In this document: piece by piece, positions 21,438 through 35,094 of the stretch
Layout of the letters: every line of letters begins with the position of its first letter
How positions within the stretch are numbered: the stretch's first letter is position 1
From: Epiperipatus broadwayi
Taxonomy: Eukaryota; Onychophora; Udeonychophora; Euonychophora; Peripatidae
Assembly (NCBI GenBank): GCA_028023455.1
Contig: JAQFVV010012396.1
Location: 9,900,085 to 9,964,084, forward strand
DNA length: 64,000 bases
Direction of reading: 5' to 3'
Translations under genes and position numbers: made by a program
The notes under the pieces: generated by a model
The model's database searches: none
What the model was told of the DNA's origin: nothing
The model's input: the letters and a program-made list of their open reading frames with translations, nothing else

Positions 21438-24400
21438 TGTACCGGTCGGATTTGTATGTTCACGTCAAAAGTACCTTGAATCCAATCGTGCGCAAGATAC
21501 ATAAGTCAGGAACACTTATGAATTCTGCCCTATTTGCCTATTTCCCAGATAGATAACCTTATGAGCAACAATCCCGATGATATCGATTTAATTTTACTTC
21601 TCATCCGCCGGCATTGCTCATCGGAGACACAAAAAGACTCTAGGCTAAATTTTAATGATAGACTAACTTAAAAGCATACTATAATCTGGGAGCAACAAAG
21701 GCTCATGACCTGGCATATTAATTATATATTTAGCGGAGATCATCTAGTCATAGGGAACATAACTAATAAATGGATATTAAATTAAATAAAAGAAAGCAAT
21801 GATTCGAGAGTTATGTATATATTTTAAGGTTTATTACATTAATAACAAATAAATATGTCGGGTTATTTATCCGACACTAGCCTCATACGTATTATATATA
21901 TAATTCAGATTTTACAATAACTTGATGATATTTGCGGCTATGCCAATAATATATGTATATGACTTAAGGAATTAACACTATTGGAAATGTATTACTAAAA
22001 TACTATTCCACCCCCAGAGAAATGAAAAGAGCATTTACCCGATTTAAAAGAAAATAGTTTAACAAGCAAATATTCCATTTGTTTTTATTCAATATCATCA
22101 TTAATTTGATCTGTAAAATGTTTAACGTGTGGGACGGATAATGAATATTTATATGAATGAGAATAAGTTTATCGCACTAACACGCATAGTAAATAATGGA
22201 AATATATGTCTGTTTAGAGAAATCATCACATTACGACTTATGGCTATTCCTGGGTGACTAGTAATATACTGAAAGGTGGTGCGTGCATGGCGTCAGGTTG
22301 GGGTGGTCCAATTATGGATCCTGGAGTGTGCTTTATGAATTTTATTAACAAAATTTACCGATTTCCTCTGCAAACATAGGCAGGATCGGTGTTGAGACGA
22401 AGGGCGGTCGGCAATGTCTTTATTGGGCTGGTTTTCCCAGAGCGATTCCCATATAAAGCATGCATAAAGCATGCACATACGACCAAATATGTCCCCAGGG
22501 TGGTTTTATAGCCTGGTTCATGGACATTGAGAAACGACGATGGGCTCGACTTAGCGAATACCTCCATGTTAAAGTGAAGCATGAATATATATATATAACG
22601 AAGTGGCCTATATGCACGCAATGCTTAATAATATAATATAACTATAACTTTAAAGATTATCTTAACTTATTTACTGCCCATAAATTGTAAAATACCTGGC
22701 ATAATGGTATGGTTTCTTCGTTAAACAAACATAGATAATAATTTTAATTAAATATACAATTTCAAGATCTGAAGATTCCCTCTCCCCTATGTTACTTAAT
22801 GTTATTCATAACTTTCCACACATTTAACAAATCTAAATCTCAGTTAATAAATGCCCTTATGAAAATATATAAATTAATATAAAAATAAATGGGTGGTGGT
22901 AATAGCTATAATGGGTTTACATATATAACATAAATTGATAATAAGAATTAGCGCATTATTTAGAAAGGAAAATATGTATAAAACAGGTGTTGATCTGTTT
23001 TTCTATAGCAAACATATAAAATAATTAATTTGTTTATCCAAAATCGCTAGCACCTGGACAAGTCGAGTAAGACTTGTTTTGATTAAGTTATGAGTTAATT
23101 ACCCGATAAATGATGGGTGGGGAAAATGAAAATAAACTATGTGCTGGCGATTTTAGAAATATTATTGGCATTTTTCTTTTTTAAAACATAAATACATAAA
23201 TATAAACGAAAATTATCTGCCGTATGGAAATAAAAGAAAAGAAAACATTTTATAAGAGGCTTAATAGTGATAAGTTATATAGAGTTATAAAGAATTACAT
23301 ACTATGAAAACATTTAATATAATATGATCGGAACACAGAATAAATATTACAAAGAAGGCAGGATTTGAGAATTACGAGCGGCAAAGTTCTTTTTACCTTG
23401 CTATCTGGAAGAGCAATTTTGGTACGAGTCAGTCCATCGGCATTGGTTCACTGGATCTAGGATTGCAGTAATATATAGTAGTTAGCATTTTACGTTTAGC
23501 GGAAAAGTATTTAAGTTCATCAGTACGGGATGCAGAGCTTCACTTATGGGAAAAGCATATCAGAACGGAGGGGAAGGTGAAATTTCCCCTACTCGCAGCA
23601 CATTGGATTAAAATGAAAATTGGCATGGATTGTATATAGCAACATCATAATTTTGTGGTCTCCTCCTCTTTTTGGATTCAAATCCAGCAGTATTTATACT
23701 TCTATTTTGTTGACGTAACATAGCAACTACTGCTGGACCTGAGGCGGTTTAAGCACTTAATGTACATCTGGAATCATTTGACCGGATACTTTCTTATCTA
23801 GTAAGACTTTTTAAACAATGCAATTCTGTTATCAGCTTTTCGAACGATTGTTTTAAAATAAATCTTATGATTTTAAAACAAGCTGGTGTGGACAAAATTT
23901 CCACTAATAGGTTTATTTTATTATTACAAAGTCATAATCTTTTACTTTTATCTAAGGGGCTCTTCCGGGTAATTGTTTTCGAGAGACTTTTTAAAAGAAT
24001 TGCATCATTTCTGACTGCTAAATTACATATGAAAAAATAATGTTTCATATATGATTTTGAGTATACTTTATATATAACATAACTTTAATAATTTATTAGC
24101 AATCTCCTACACTAAAATATATATAGATTTATTACTTACGCCCATATACACATGAGAATATTATTAAATAAAAATAGTTTTAGATTAAGATACATAAGTG
24201 TTTATGTGATTTGTGTTTAAATACTAAGCAAAATAAATATACGTATTATTAGATATATATATACATGCATAAAGACGGGTTTGAATATAGTTAGATGGTA
24301 AGAGATTGGAGGTGGGCTGTGAAGCAGGATCTGAGAATCAGGTCATCTGCTTCAATATGCATGTGTGTATAAAAGGAAGTTGAATTAAAAAATGAAAGTA

Positions 24401-24446
24401 AAGCTTGTAATATAAAAGGTTAAGTCAAACAAAGATTTCTTGACTG
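21438..24446. mobile_element. Nested insertion (about 3.0 kb) inside the 5' LTR
   Basis: The sister LTR at 27487-29264 serves as an empty site: sequence left of 21438 and right of about 24447 (AAGCAAAGATGGAAT) is nearly contiguous there. The insert begins TGTACCGGTCGGATTTGTA and is related over its first 200 bases to the element at 29562 (TGTAATGGTCAGATTTGTA). A related end, TTTGACCGG, appears near 23775-23790, so the LTR-like part may finish there and the rest may be other inserted sequence. G+C and CpG are higher than around it. No gag, pol or transposase frame is seen; small open frames at 22.3-22.6 kb look spurious. Confidence 0.6.
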
Positions 24447-25826
24447 ATAAGCAAAGATGGAATTAGAATAATTAATTAGCAATGGTTACCAATGAACAAC
24501 AATGGGAATAATTAAAAATTCTATATCTTATTTAAAGTTAGATTAATCTAAGAAGGAATGTGAATTAAGAGACCATGGAATTTTAATTAATAAATTTAAC
24601 TAATTTAAAATTCAATCAGACTGATTAAGAATAATAAGAGGACTACATATAAATAGGCTTGAAAAAAAACTCATTGTTATGATTATCATTGTTATTCATC
24701 ATATATCCCTACTAGTTTCCAGTCTCTGTGCAAATAAAATTATCTTGTGAACCCCAAGAAAACCATGCATTGCTAATCAAAAATCAAAGTATACTGTTGT
24801 ACTCCAGTCTCTGACCACCCTAGAACACCTGAAGGTCTTTAATTAGTCACAATGAACATCTAATAACTTGACCTGCTTGAATGTCTCTGCTGGACTGATA
24901 TGCAGCAAAAAACCACATTTGTCTGTAAAAAATCTAAATGCCAACCAGTTGGTGCATCACACTCTCCACAGGAAAAAGAAAGCAGCCATTTATCCAGAGG
25001 AATAAGTTTCGAAAAACCTATAGGTAATATTAATTTCTTCCTTATTCCCATTCGTAGTGTGGCATTAAGTTATTATTATAGCTATTGCAATCTTTGAAGA
25101 CTCCAGAGTCAACAGAAATGAACTCTATAACCAGCATAAAAGAACTATTTATGTGTAGGTTTAGTGTAATAAACAGATATTTATAAAACTTTCCATTGTA
25201 TACAAATAAATAGTTCATATGGTACAATGTGTGTGCATCATATATAATATTAATGTTTATGCTTATTTATAATATGTGTGTCTGTTATACTATATGGAAT
25301 CATTATTTTATTCAGAGAAGGGATGATAAATGAGTTCTTAAGTTAAATAAATTATTCTTGGAAAATAACAGTTGTCAGTCAAGTCTTTTAATCATGCCAC
25401 TAATTGTCACTTAATAAAGAGTTTATGAAAGCAGTTTATTATATTATATTTTGATTGAGCCAGTTGGAATAAATCAGGTGCTGAATTAGTAGCCTGTGGT
25501 CCAAGGCATGTTAAATACTTAGGGTAATTAGCTGGCACCTGAAGTTTACTTCAAAATAAATAAAGTACCTTGAATGACAGGGTTGGATATAGCAGTTGAG
25601 AAGATCTGTAGCTTGGAAAGGTGGCGTAGGTTGTACCTTGTATAACTTCAGTCTACCTATAAGTACCTAATGGGTATTTTGCTTCTCTGCCTGAGGGATT
25701 GGATGCTGTAATATTTAAAATACAGCTGGAGCAGATCAAGATTATATTTTGATATTTTTTGTGTGTTATTTTTTATTTGTATTTTTAATTTATATAATCA
25801 CAGTGTGTTTACTAACACTCAGTTCA
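24447..25826 (+). repeat. 5' LTR, second part
   Basis: Collinear with about 27925-29264. Shared blocks include CAACAATGGGAATAATTAAA, CTTGTGAACCCCAAGAAAAC, TCCACAGGA-AAAGAAAGCAG, and the terminal AATCACAG-GTG...GTTCA. Short open frames at 24860-25097 occur in both copies and carry no recognisable domain. Confidence 0.7.
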
Positions 25827-27486
25827 TTTGGCACCCATCTTAGTTAAAACATTCCAAAAGATTGTAGAAGTTTGATTCTTTCCATTCACCATTACCAATG
25901 CAATCAGTAAAAAAGTGAGACACTTTAAAGAAATGTGGAGTCTTGCTCTGCAAAAGGGTCTTCAAATATATGATCTAGAAAACAAAACAGAATGTGAAAG
26001 GGACAAGAGAATGTATAAGCAAAGAAAAGACAGGAGGGGAAAGATAACCCATTTCAGAAAACTAGTTAAAAGGAAGAAAGAACCATTTGACTGAGTGTAA
26101 TTGATTTTAATCAGATGCACTGCTAAAAAAAACACAAGGGATTTATAACTGACTATGAATTGAAAACAGAAAATTATTTTTGACATGGATGACAAGGCTG
26201 AATACGAAAATACATTTATAGTCGAAAAAGAACCGCTGTGTTGAGGTTAAATAGTAAAAATGGGAGAAAAAAAAAGGTATAAAGAGAATTTTGTATTTAA
26301 AGGTAAAATAATAAATAATTAAAAAAAAAAATGAAATGTTTCAGGAAATAATAATGGAGGTACCACAGAATAAAAGTTTTTTTTTTTTGTACACACATAT
26401 TTAAAAAAAAAAATGCTTGTAAATAAATGTTTTAAAGTAGTGCAATATAAATTCATAAGTAAATAAAATAAAGGAAATGCATATAATAAAATCAAGTTAA
26501 ATAATTGATCATACGCTGATGCGTTGTGGTGAAACTTTTTATGTAATAATTTGTAGGCTTTTTTATATATATTCTAATTTACAGATTTAGCACTTTCAGA
26601 GCCCTTGTTGCTCCATATTCAAATAAAGATAAAATATCTCTAGAGAAGTAATAACAGAAGTGTAATAAATAAAATAGCTTAGAATACATGCATGTAATAA
26701 ACGCAAGTCAAATAAATGTTGTAAATAAGTAATTTAAAATAATATAAAGATTAATAGATAATATAAATGGAATATAAATCTAAGTTTATGTTAGGAATGT
26801 AGAAAGAATTGTAATTAAAAGAAAGGAAGGTAGAAAAATAGAAGTAAGGTTTAGAAAAGGAGTAAAAGGTACAAGACTGTAAGCTGGATAAAATAGTACC
26901 CATAATGGCCTAGCAAGGAAATATTCTCAGGGTTAGGGTTCAGAAAATTGTGGGCCCATCCATTTATTCTTTAAATAAGTGCACTGGGAACAACCAGAGT
27001 AAGCTTCAGAGTCATTCGTGGAGAGAATCCCCAATATCCTAATATTATAGCATAAGCCGACTGGTCAGTCGAGGGATCCTGCCATTCACAGCATCACCAT
27101 TTTACTTTCTTGGATGTAGTCTCATAGTCTGAGCATATCCCAACATCTGGTCGAAAATCCAGTATAGAAGCTTTATTTTATTTACATGTAAGTCAGTATA
27201 AGCCAAGAAAACCCTGCATCCACCTCATTTCAATATCCATGTGTCACCAGAAAGGAGTGTTGTCCTCTTAGTCATCATTCAGTATTGGATTGTTGTCAAG
27301 CAACATTGTCAGCCTAAAGGACATGTAGTTTAAGAAGATTGCCCTAAGCATTGTATCAGCTCCAAGAAACAAATTTAAGAAGGAAAACTTAGGTAAAATA
27401 AATAATAGTATAAAACAGAAAATAATTTATGTTTAAAAAATGGTGTTATTAAGAGATAAAATGGTCAAATGGACATATTTTACTTT
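25827..27486 (+). other. Internal region of the non-autonomous LTR element
   Basis: About 1.66 kb without recognisable retroviral-type domains. A small + strand frame at 25933-26094 (53 codons, starting MWSLALQKGLQIYDLENK) is strongly basic toward its end (RKLVKRKKE). It may be a relic of a gag-like frame or chance. The rest contains A-rich runs and a more GC-balanced stretch at 26900-27340 of unknown nature. Confidence 0.4.
25829..25843 (+). other. Putative tRNA primer-binding site
   Basis: TGGCACCCATCTTAG starts two bases after the end of the 5' LTR. TGG complements the 3' CCA of a tRNA, and the position is as expected. The exact tRNA was not identified. Confidence 0.55.
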
Positions 27487-29264
27487 TGTTGGGAGAGCGG
27501 TGTAATGTATCGCTAATCAAGCATTACAAATGTATAATAAAATTTTAAATATTAAAAAGTCCGAAGTCAGTATTAAAAACATTTAAAAGAAGTTATTTTC
27601 ATTTTGTTTTTTAAAAAAAGGAGCGCATATTGCCGGAGGGAAGAATGAAGAAAAGAAAGCTGCATCATTATTCATAGAAGTTTGATAAATCTAGAAAAAG
27701 AAAAAAAAAAGGAAAACAGTTAAAAGGGGGAGGGAAAGATATAACTAAGAGTAAAACTGAAAATCATAGTACATGAAAATTAAAAAAGCTCTCTTTTCAT
27801 TTATTTAAAACAAATAAAATATATGTGTCAAAGTTAATTTAATTACATACAGAAATCGGAATGTGTATGTGTAAATGAAAGTTGATTTTTAAAATACATT
27901 AAAGGAAACAAAATAAGCAAAGATGGAATGGGCATAATTAATTATCAATGCTACCAATAAACAACAATGGGAATAATTAAAAAATCTATATCTTATCTAA
28001 AGTTAGATTAATCTAAGAAGGAATATGAATTACTTTAAAATTCAATCAGACTGATTTGGGAGGATAAGAACAATAAGAGGGCCACATATAAATAGGCTTA
28101 GAAAAAAACTTGTCATGATTATCATTGTTATTCATTTTATACCCTATTATAGTTTCTATTCTCTGCAAATAAAATCTTGTGAACCCCAAGAAAACCATGT
28201 ATTGCTTATCAGAAGTCAAAGTATACTATTGTCCTCCAGTCTCTGACCATCCTGAAACACCTGAAGGTCTCTAATTAGCTGCAATGAATATCTAATTACT
28301 TGAACTTCTTGAACATTTGTCTGCCAGACCGAAATGCAGAAAGAAAACACATTTGTTTGTAAATCGAAATGCCAACTGGTTGGTGCATCATGCTCTCCAC
28401 AGGAGAAAGAAAGCAGCCATCTATCTAGAGGAATGTTTTTCGAAAAACCTATAGGTAATATTTATTCTCATTCCTAGTGTAACATTAAGTTATTATTATA
28501 GCTATTGCAATCCTTGAGGACTCCAGAGTCAAAAGAAATGAACTCTATAATCAGCATAAAAAACTATGGGTAGGTTTAGAGTAATAAACAGATGTTCATA
28601 AAACTTTCTGAAGCATACAAACAAATAGTTTATATGGTAGAATGTGTGTGCGGCATATATAATATTATTAATGTTTATGTTTATTTATAATATGTGTGCC
28701 TGTTATATTATAAGGAATCATTATTTTATTCAGAGAAGGAATGATAAATGAGTTCATAAGTTAATTTAAAGTATTATAAATAAATTATTCTTGGAAAATA
28801 ACAGTTGTCGGTCAAGTTTTTTAATCATGTCACTAATTATCACTTAGCAAAGAGTTTATGGAAGCAGTTTATTATATTATATTTCAATTGAGGTAGTTAG
28901 GATAATCAGGTGCTGAGTTAATAGCCTGTGATCAAAGGCATGGTAATTACTTAGTGTAATGAGTTGGTGCCTGAAGTTTACTTCAAAACAAATAAAGTGC
29001 TTTGAATGACAGAGGTTGAATTTAGCAGCCAAGAAAGTCTGTAGCTTGGAAAGGTGGCCATAGGTTATACCTTGTATAACTTCAGTCTAGCTATAGATAT
29101 CTAGTGGGTATTTTGCTTCTCTGCCTGAAAGATCAGGTGCTGTAATATTTGAAACACAGCTGGAGTAGATCAAGATTATATTTTGATATTTTTTGTGTGT
29201 GTTATTTTTTATTTGTATTTTTAATTTATCTAATCACAGAGTGCATTTACTCACACCTGGTTCA
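27487..29264 (+). repeat. 3' LTR, uninterrupted copy
   Basis: Complete copy of the repeat that brackets the internal region, from TGTTGGGAG to GTTCA. It lacks the 3-kb nested insertion and therefore gives the pre-insertion structure of the 5' LTR. The 3' side is followed by ATATAAATATA. The matching ATATAAA lies one base off the 5' LTR start, so a target duplication cannot be claimed. Confidence 0.65.
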
Positions 29265-29561
29265 ATATAAATATATTGTACCAGCTGAAATTGGTGTAAT
29301 TTTAGTTTTTGGTGTAAGATCGAGCATGATTTTTTTTCTAACTACTTTAATAGGTAATGCATTAATCTGAGAGTGTTGAAATAGTTGCTATGACAATGAA
29401 GTGGTAAAGGAAGGAATGTATTATTATTGTAATATAAATTAATAAATTAATCTTATTTATTTAAAATATACATGTAAATAATAAAATTTGTAATTTTAAT
29501 AAAATTATTATTTTTTTATTTTATGTATTTTTATTTACTGCAGTCATAAGTAATATGATAT

Positions 29562-31956
29562 TGTAATGGTCAGATTTGTACATTCACATAACAAAATCCA
29601 GAGTCCAGGTAAAATACACCAAAGCCAATCAAAAAGGGATGGTGAGATCCCGAATCTGACCAAACTAACTTATTCACCAGTGCTCCATGATTTAACACCT
29701 TATGAACGACATTTCTGAGGTTACTCACAGGTCTCAATTTAATCTGTGAGCCAGTTCCGAACAGGGGAAAACATGAGACTCCAGAACTGACTACCCAAAA
29801 TGGTTAACTAAAGGGTTGACTGAACTAAAGAACATGCTAATAACTAAAGTTAATACTTAAAACTATAATGCATATCATATATATGTAAGATAATAAATGA
29901 ATTGAAATTGTGTTGGATTTAGACTATGAGCAAAAATGATATGAAGTGAATTAAATTTAAAATGATTTATTAATAATTCAAATTAATTAATAAAATAAAC
30001 AATAATTATACAGGTTTAATATGTGGGATCAAATTCATGCAGGCATTATATAGCAGATGAGATTAAATAGAATTATAGCAATTATCATCATATATCTAAA
30101 TATAAGTATGGGTTTGTGGTTAATAAATTATGCCTATAAGTTTAATATGCCAACATCCTACATTAATATCATGGTTTGGTATTTTATAAGTGTACATTCT
30201 AGCCTAGGGTAGAACATCGATTACAGCACTAAAGTGGCTGATGATATATATATAAGATATGAGCATATAATCATGCTGAAGAATGATGCAGATTTAGTCT
30301 AATAATCAAGATTTGGTTTCAGACTAATGCTGAATAATCATTAAGTATAGGAGGAAAGAACTGGTTGCCTTAGGTCAATATATATATGCTATGGCACAGA
30401 CTAAAATATTAATAAATAAAATTAAAGTGCAGATGGGTAATTATTCATGGGATTTTGCATCAAATGCATGGTACCCTAGGACTAAATGGCTTGCTACATT
30501 AATATATGAACATTTGTAGTTTCAGGAACTTGGATAGGCTGAATCAATAATCTGGATGCCCTGTACCCCAGTAAAATACTTGGTGCTCTTACCTGAAATA
30601 AGTGTATGGGGGTAGAACCTCCACCACCACCCCAAAAGAGTGCAGCAAGATGTTATGTGCAATGCTTACTTAGTAAAAACATATCCACAATGCATAAAAC
30701 AAATACAAATATGTATACTTAAAATTACGGTGCCTAAAACAGATAGCCTCTGTCTGCATAACTAATAGAACCCAGTTCTTAAATCAAGCAACATAATCAT
30801 GCCATATTAATGGACTAAAACTAAATTATTAATCTAGCTTAATATTCTCAATCTGCTTCTTGAATTAGTTTTCACAAGGGAGAAGAAAGTGTATTTTACT
30901 GGCAATTAACAATACATTTACTTTTATCTAACCCCCAGCTAGTCTATCTCTTTTAATAAAACATATATTTAAAGTCATAGGTTATAAACTATGATTATGC
31001 AAATCATAATAAATATTTAATAATATATAAAATTAAATCAACTGATAATAACAAATACATAGCGATCAGTTATTATTCAACATATAGGATTTTGACCCAG
31101 CATGTATGCAAGCCAAATAAGTATTTTAAAATATATTAAAATTGAAGATATCAATTATCATACCTTCGTTAAATCTATTCACCTTTAAAGTGCTTGCTGC
31201 TTTGAAAGATTTGGCATATTATAACATATATACATTTTAGAGAAGTAAAGTAGAACAAAATACATATATAGGCATAACCACAATGAATAAAAAATTTAAA
31301 TAAATCTGGTTACAATTACTTAAATTCAGAATAGTTTAATTTCAGGTAGAATTTATACAAACTTGATATTTTACTTTAGATAATAGTTTAAAGAGTTAGG
31401 TCTGAATGTTCAGTTTTACAATAAGCTAGCTTTTAAGATGAAGGTTTAAAGATTAAGAAATTTATGTTAGAGCTCTGCAGTTCTTGAATGGTTTTTTTTT
31501 TGTTGTGTCTTGGGCACATCAGATGACAAGTGTAGTGGCTCTCTGGATAGGTGGCATGGTTCAGATGTTTTTTTCTTGGGGCTGACTGTTGGTTAGAATG
31601 TCTCCGATCCCCATGATGGTGATGATGTGCCATTAGGCATGTAGGATGGGATTGGAGATCACCATCTTCCTGCAGGAAAATGGTAAATCTATGCCCTCCT
31701 ACTCTGCCATGTCAAAATAACAACTTGTATGGAGGCTGGTGGCAATGCTTATTTAAAATTATAAAGTATATCTCTTGATGTATAAAATATAATTTATTTC
31801 TATGGTTTTGAGATCCAACTATATTACTGTCAACAAGATTGTTTACTGCTAGCAAATCCATTAGCACTTATTCGAAATTTTAAATTTTAATTTATGAAAA
31901 TTAAATTTTGTTTTAATCTTTTACTGGGATGTTTGTGATTAAATTTGACCACTACA
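29562..31956. mobile_element. LTR-like insertion of about 2.4 kb, related to the nested one
   Basis: Begins TGTAATGGTC and ends GACCACTACA, so the outer ten bases form an inverted repeat with one mismatch and TG...CA ends. The first 200 bases resemble the start of the insertion at 21438. No coding domain is seen. The frame at 31433-31633 (starting MAHHHHHGDRRH) comes from a CAT/ATG-rich stretch and has no similarity. Flanking bases (GATAT left, GATCC right) do not give a clean target duplication. A solo LTR or a non-autonomous element of the same lineage is likely. Confidence 0.5.
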
Positions 31957-32342
31957 GATCCTTAAGGACCTGGTAATAGTTTTGTTCCAGTAAATCTTAT
32001 TTACCAGAAATGATATTTTAGAAAAATATTATTGCTAAAAATTAAGATTTTAGATTTTATCTTACATTACACTAACACTGGTGCACGTGGCATGATTCTT
32101 GTTTACCAGTATTTAAGGTTAAATTTAAGAAACACAAAAACTTCTAGATAATGTTGCCCTATATATGTATCATGGTAGTATGTGGAATACACATATATGC
32201 ATGCGGGTCTAATGTTTAAAATAATAAATCAATTTTTTAAAGAATAAAATTTATAATTCAAAATATATTATTTTTAAATCAAAATACTCATTGTGATATA
32301 ACTATATCTAGGATATTATCAGCATTTGTTCATATATATATA

Positions 32343-32493
32343 TGCAAAACCATAAAACAATACAATACTAGATTAAATACAAAATTTTACCAAAATCCTT
32401 AGACCTATTTGTAGTAGATGAAACCATGGTTGTGTAAGGATTTTGGTAAAATTTTGTATTTAATCTAGTATTGTATTGTTTTATGGTTTTGCA
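32343..32493. repeat. Perfect 59-bp hairpin with a 33-base loop
   Basis: Bases 32343-32401 and 32435-32493 are exact reverse complements over all 59 positions, from TGCAAAACCATAAAAC inward to ACCAAAATCCTTA. The loop (32402-32434) contains GTAGTAGATGAAACC. It is intronic and would be transcribed within the pre-mRNA of the synthetase. Confidence 0.92.
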
Positions 32494-32499
32494 TTTTTA

Positions 32500-35090
32500 T
32501 TTTTGCTAGCATAGTGTTAAACAGTTTTGGTTTTATATATATGCGGTGATACATATATAACTTTTAGCAACCCTATATATGTGCTCAGGGCATGTTTAAA
32601 GCTGGTAAGAGTAGCATTATAGGGAGAAATAATGAAATAGATATGACATCAGGAATATACTGTTTCAATATAAATATTACAAACAAATATTCAATATTAT
32701 AAACATGTATATTTTTATGTTTATATTATGATAATGTTTGAGTTGGAATAATATATATAAATTTCCAATACAATATTGTGAAAATATAAATTGTGTTGAT
32801 TTGTATTAAGTTGAGAATATCATATATGTATTTTAAAAGTGTAAATATAATATTATATATGTAATTATTATGAATTTTTTGTTGTTACTGTAAAAGAAAT
32901 TTTGCTTCCCCCCCCCCCATATGTCAAAGCATCGGCCGGGAAGCAAACCACAACAACTGTCTACAAGCAACTGCTTGCTTGCAAGGCAGCTGATTTTGTT
33001 TTTGGAATGCAGGATGAATTTAAATGTAATATTTGAGTAAAGGAGCAAGCATAACCTTGGATTTAATGATGAATATGATGTCAATTATATGAGGTTATAA
33101 ATAAGACTAAATGATTCAAATCGCTCTCTAATATTTTGACTCTCACCAAAGTAAATTCAAATCCTTTTATATATTTTAATTTTGTAAATGTTTCCTTGCT
33201 AATTACAAAATAATGGAGTAAAAAGGAATACCTTTATCCAGGAGACTGGACTGGACTGGTTTTTTGAACACTTGTTAAAGAAAGGAAATTTATAGCATTC
33301 AAATTCATTCTAATATTTCTCTACTGAAAGATGATTGTCACGAATATGAAAAACATTTTAGTTATAAAACATCAAAATTGATAATATAGTGCTATATATG
33401 AGAATTATTTCTATTTAAGGATATCATTTTATAATGCTGATGGATTATTTTGACCTAGATTTGAATCAATTTATTTATGTATTGCATGCATTATAAATGG
33501 AGGACAATGTCTGTTTGTATATAATGCTATTATGATACCAAGATTTTGCTATATAAAGGATAATAAAATAATATTTTGAGTGTACTGAAATTTGAAAACA
33601 TACTTTATTTGGATACTGTTTATAAAATATTTTACCTTGATCAGATCAGATCAGTAGCATACAGAATGAACATTTGAACTATTGTGTTTCTTTGAAGTAT
33701 CTACATAGAAGGACTGTCTTCAGGTGTATATAAATGTGTATTTTATTTACTTATTTATTTGTATTGTATTTTCTCAACATTATTGGTTATTATAAGTTGA
33801 TAAATTGTTAGTTTATATGTAAAAATATAAGAAAGTTAAATTTTAATTTAAAATTATATTCTAAATTATAATGGTTAAAATTTTAATATGTTTATTCGTT
33901 AACCGTATATTATATTTCATACGCATGTTATGAATATTGAAGAACTTGAATCATTATATTAAAAATTAAACTTTTCTAAAGACATTCAACACACATATTA
34001 GATGATGGAAATAGTCCAATATAAAAATACAGCTAGAACACCATCATCACAAACCTTCAGAAAAACATTATATTAAAAACTATTTATTGATATTATATTT
34101 TGAAAATAAAGTAAACATAATTTTTATTCTATTTGTTTTAATAAATTATTATATAGTCACTATTATATAATAATTACTAGCTTCCTTGTATTTTTAAATT
34201 GTGTGTGTGCGCAACAACACTTTTGTTTTATATGAATTTTTTTTCTTTCTATTTATAACAGACATTACATAGGTGAATCTGTGCTGTATAAGTGCCCATT
34301 TTATTAATCTTAATTCTGATGAAGGATACTTCATGATATGTAATCGGAATGTGTATTATAAACATTTTATTATCTATTTATTATTTTTATTATTAATAAT
34401 AAATTATATTTCAGTTAAACAAGTAAACTTGTTTCAGTGATAATTCCATTTAGTTACACAAACCTAGCAGCTAATAAAATTATAATATTTAGTGGTTGTG
34501 TATTGATTTACATCTTATATTTTACAATAAATAATTATAAAATAGTCCAGGCATCAAACGACTGGATTTTGGTAAATGCATATATTGTTATGTATTACTT
34601 TCTTTTCTGTAAATTCAATATATCATTATTATTTCAGCTAAGTACATATTTTGTATGATGATGGATTAAGTAATTTATTATAGCTAAATATTTGGTAACT
34701 GATTAGAAGATCATCATAATTATTTTAATGGTTGTATATAATAGTTATTTTGGACAAAATCTGTATTTGAGCTAGTTTAATAATTTATAAGGTATAAGTG
34801 TCTTAATTTATTCAAGGTAAATAAATAAAGATGTTTATAATTGAATGTTGATATATTACTTTAAATTATTACTTATTGGATGTGTGTTATAATAATTTAT
34901 TATTTGATTAGAAAGATAATTATTTTATGTTATTATAAAGTTAGTAATTGTATGTATTAAAATTGATATTTGAATTATACTAACTAGAATAGTTTAAATT
35001 TGTTTAGATGCAGTGTATGTTTAATTTGGATATTAAGCTTTTAATATCCAATTTATTTTAAATAGATTATTAATAATATTATGCATATTA
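32500..35090. other. AT-rich intronic sequence with no gene seen
   Basis: Very AT-rich with a C10 run near 32910. Short open frames here have no similarity to known families. Confidence 0.6.
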
Positions 35091-35094
35091 TAGT

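Larger units (their letters stand above)
21058..29264 (+). mobile_element. Non-autonomous LTR retrotransposon with a nested insertion in its 5' LTR
   Basis: Two direct copies of a sequence of about 1.77 kb (21058-21437 continuing at about 24447-25826, and 27487-29264) flank an internal segment of about 1.66 kb. Each copy begins TGTTG and ends in GTTCA, and the two look about 85-90% identical. Right after the left copy comes TTTGGCACCCATCTTAG, a typical primer-binding-site start (TGG...) for tRNA-primed reverse transcription. This fixes the order as 5' LTR, PBS, internal, 3' LTR on the + strand. The internal part has no recognisable gag or pol, so it is a short non-autonomous derivative. I found no convincing polypurine tract and no clean target duplication. 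LTR divergence implies an old insertion. An alternative is two independent insertions of one repeat family. Confidence 0.6.

Noticed and set aside
31433-31633. Frame starting MAHHHHHGDRRH, looking like a His-tagged protein
   Set aside because: The His run is a natural CAT repeat read from an ATG-rich stretch near the end of an LTR-like element; there is no vector sequence around it and no domain.
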